The notes below the pieces were generated by a model. The model was given only the letters and a program-made list of their open reading frames with translations. It was not told where the DNA came from and ran no database searches. 7,028 bases of DNA from positions 1 to 7,028 of the forward strand of contig SLSE01000029.1 of assembly GCA_007130585.1 (NCBI GenBank), read 5' to 3'. Every line of letters begins with the position of its first letter. Position 1 is the first letter of the stretch. A program made the position numbers and the translations under genes. Positions 5,862 to 7,028 of the stretch are shown here, piece by piece. The stretch is from Syntrophomonadaceae bacterium. GTDB taxonomy: Bacteria; Bacillota; Dethiobacteria; DTU022.

Positions 5862-7028
5862 ATGAACCTGAAAAAACCCGAAGGCCCGGTGATTGCTGAC
5901 GTCACGGCTGGCTCCCCGGCCGAACAGGCCGGGATCAAAGCGGGCTGGCGCTTGATCCGGATCGACAATCAGCCTCCCGGCGATATTATAAATTACAGGA
6001 TCCTGGAATCAGACGACAGGATAAGCCTGTTATTGCTCACCGATCGGGGCATCCTGCGGCGGGTTAAAATTGTTAAACCGCCGGGCAAACCCCTTGGCCT
6101 GCGCTTCGATCCGCCGACAATCGGGCCAATGCAGTGCTGCGGCAATAAATGCATATTTTGCTTTGTCGATCAAAATCCTTGCGGTATGCGTCCGGCTTTA
6201 TACGATAAAGATGACGATTACAGGCTGTCTTTTCTCTATGGGAACTTTATTACCTTAAACAGGGTAACCTCCTCAGAGCTGAACAGGATCTTCGCCCTGC
6301 AGCTGAGCCCGCTGTATGTTTCCGTGCACACAACCAATCCCGACCTGCGCAGCTACATGTTCGGCACAAAAAGAGCCGTTAAAGGCCTTGCCAACCTGCG
6401 CCGGCTGACAGAGAAGGGCATTCGCATTCATGCCCAGGTTGTACTGATTCCGGATATCAATACCGGCCCGGAAATGGAGCGGACTATAGCAGACCTGGAC
6501 GAAATGGGCCCGAACCTGGCCAGTGTCGCCCTCGTTCCGGTCGGGCTGACCGCGCACCGCGGCGAACTGCCCGCTTTAAGAAAATTTACAGCTGCTGAAG
6601 CCGCCGCTCTGCTCGGCCGCCTGGATGAATTGCAGCAGCAATTCTTAAGCAGGCGGGGAAGCCGCTTTGTCTTCGCTTCTGATGAATTCTACAACCTGGC
6701 TTCCGCGCCCGTACCGGAAGACGACCATTACGAAGGATACCCGCAGCTTGAAAACGGCGTCGGCCTGGCCCGGCATTTTCTTGATGAGCTCGCCGCAGTT
6801 GAAAATAAGGCCGCTGCTGCCCTTAAATCTGACCTGAAAATTACAATTGTGGCCGGTCCGGCCGCAGAATCTCTGCTGCTGGCGTTAAAGGAAGTATTTT
6901 CCCGCATTAAAGGGCTTACGGTGGATTTAAGAATAACCGGCAATTCTTTCTTCGGGGATGAAGTCACGGTATCGGGGCTGCTGACCGGCAGGGACCTGCT
7001 GGCCGTTTTTGAAGGAAATCCGCCGGGT
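5862..7028 (+). CDS. PDZ / radical SAM / DUF512 protein, N-terminal 389 residues (3' end outside window)
   Basis: An open frame runs from ATG 5862 to the window end with no stop. Residues 8-65 form a PDZ-like domain (ADVTAGSPAEQAGIKAGWRL, then IRIDNQPP). A radical SAM core follows with the [4Fe-4S] motif C-X3-C-X2-C at C93, C97 and C100 (CGNKCIFCFVDQNP), then GMRPALYDKDDDYRLSFLYG (108-127) and GNFITL (127-132), both characteristic of DUF512 proteins. The C-terminal DUF512 region shows YEGYPQLENGVGLARHF (290-306) and NSFFGDEVTVSGLLTG (361-376). From the family's usual size I expect roughly 40-70 residues to be missing. The reaction is unknown; the motif predicts a SAM radical enzyme and PDZ suggests peptide or protein binding. 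AAAGGAAGAG (5843-5852) precedes the start, 19 bases after fni. In Clostridia such genes often lie just upstream of the GTPase gene der, which may follow here. Confidence 0.9.
   Translation, partial: MNLKKPEGPVIADVTAGSPAEQAGIKAGWRLIRIDNQPPGDIINYRILESDDRISLLLLTDRGILRRVKIVKPPGKPLGLRFDPPTIGPMQCCGNKCIFCFVDQNPCGMRPALYDKDDDYRLSFLYGNFITLNRVTSSELNRIFALQLSPLYVSVHTTNPDLRSYMFGTKRAVKGLANLRRLTEKGIRIHAQVVLIPDINTGPEMERTIADLDEMGPNLASVALVPVGLTAHRGELPALRKFTAAEAAALLGRLDELQQQFLSRRGSRFVFASDEFYNLASAPVPEDDHYEGYPQLENGVGLARHFLDELAAVENKAAAALKSDLKITIVAGPAAESLLLALKEVFSRIKGLTVDLRITGNSFFGDEVTVSGLLTGRDLLAVFEGNPPG

Noticed and set aside
1..7028. Search for tRNA/rRNA genes, CRISPR repeats, insertion sequences, attachment sites and foreign-DNA signatures
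   Set aside because: None was seen by eye. Nearly every base is in core genes with even composition and one orientation.

Overview
The window is a stretch of core chromosome in which every gene reads on the + strand with almost no intergenic space. Base composition is moderate and looks even. The order is scpB (3' end) - rluB - cmk - plsC - ispH::rpsA fusion - fni - radical SAM/DUF512 gene (5' part). This order, the fusion of IspH to a four-repeat S1 protein, the strong AGGAGG-type ribosome binding sites and the frequent TTG/GTG starts all point to a Gram-positive Firmicute of class Clostridia, probably of the Desulfotomaculum/Pelotomaculum type. The taxonomic call is an inference from gene order and family, not from a marker gene.

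Layout: 1-252 holds the last 83 codons of ScpB (chromosome segregation). 257-982 is an RluB/RsuA-type rRNA pseudouridine synthase. 983-1078 is the only real intercistronic gap and contains a possible 25-codon ORF that ends on the cmk ribosome binding site. 1079-1750 is cytidylate kinase, 1762-2385 a PlsC-type acyltransferase, and 2401-4776 a 791-codon protein joining IspH (last step of the MEP isoprenoid pathway) to ribosomal protein S1 through an acidic linker of about 110 residues. 4778-5842 is type 2 isopentenyl-diphosphate isomerase. 5862-7028 is a PDZ / radical SAM / DUF512 protein cut by the window end.

Functionally, the cluster mixes chromosome segregation, rRNA modification, nucleotide supply (CMP/dCMP kinase), phospholipid synthesis, isoprenoid precursors (IspH makes IPP and DMAPP, Fni interconverts them) and translation (S1). 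Spacings of 4, 96, 11, 15, 1 and 19 bases suggest one polycistronic unit. I see no strong promoter or intercistronic terminator.

I found no mobile element, CRISPR array, RNA gene or clearly new system. Two points deserve a second look. First, a near-consensus Shine-Dalgarno sequence plus an in-frame ATG lies exactly where the IspH domain ends, so the fusion gene may also make free S1. Second, a perfect 9-bp hairpin followed by TTTT lies inside the fni coding region and looks like an intrinsic terminator.
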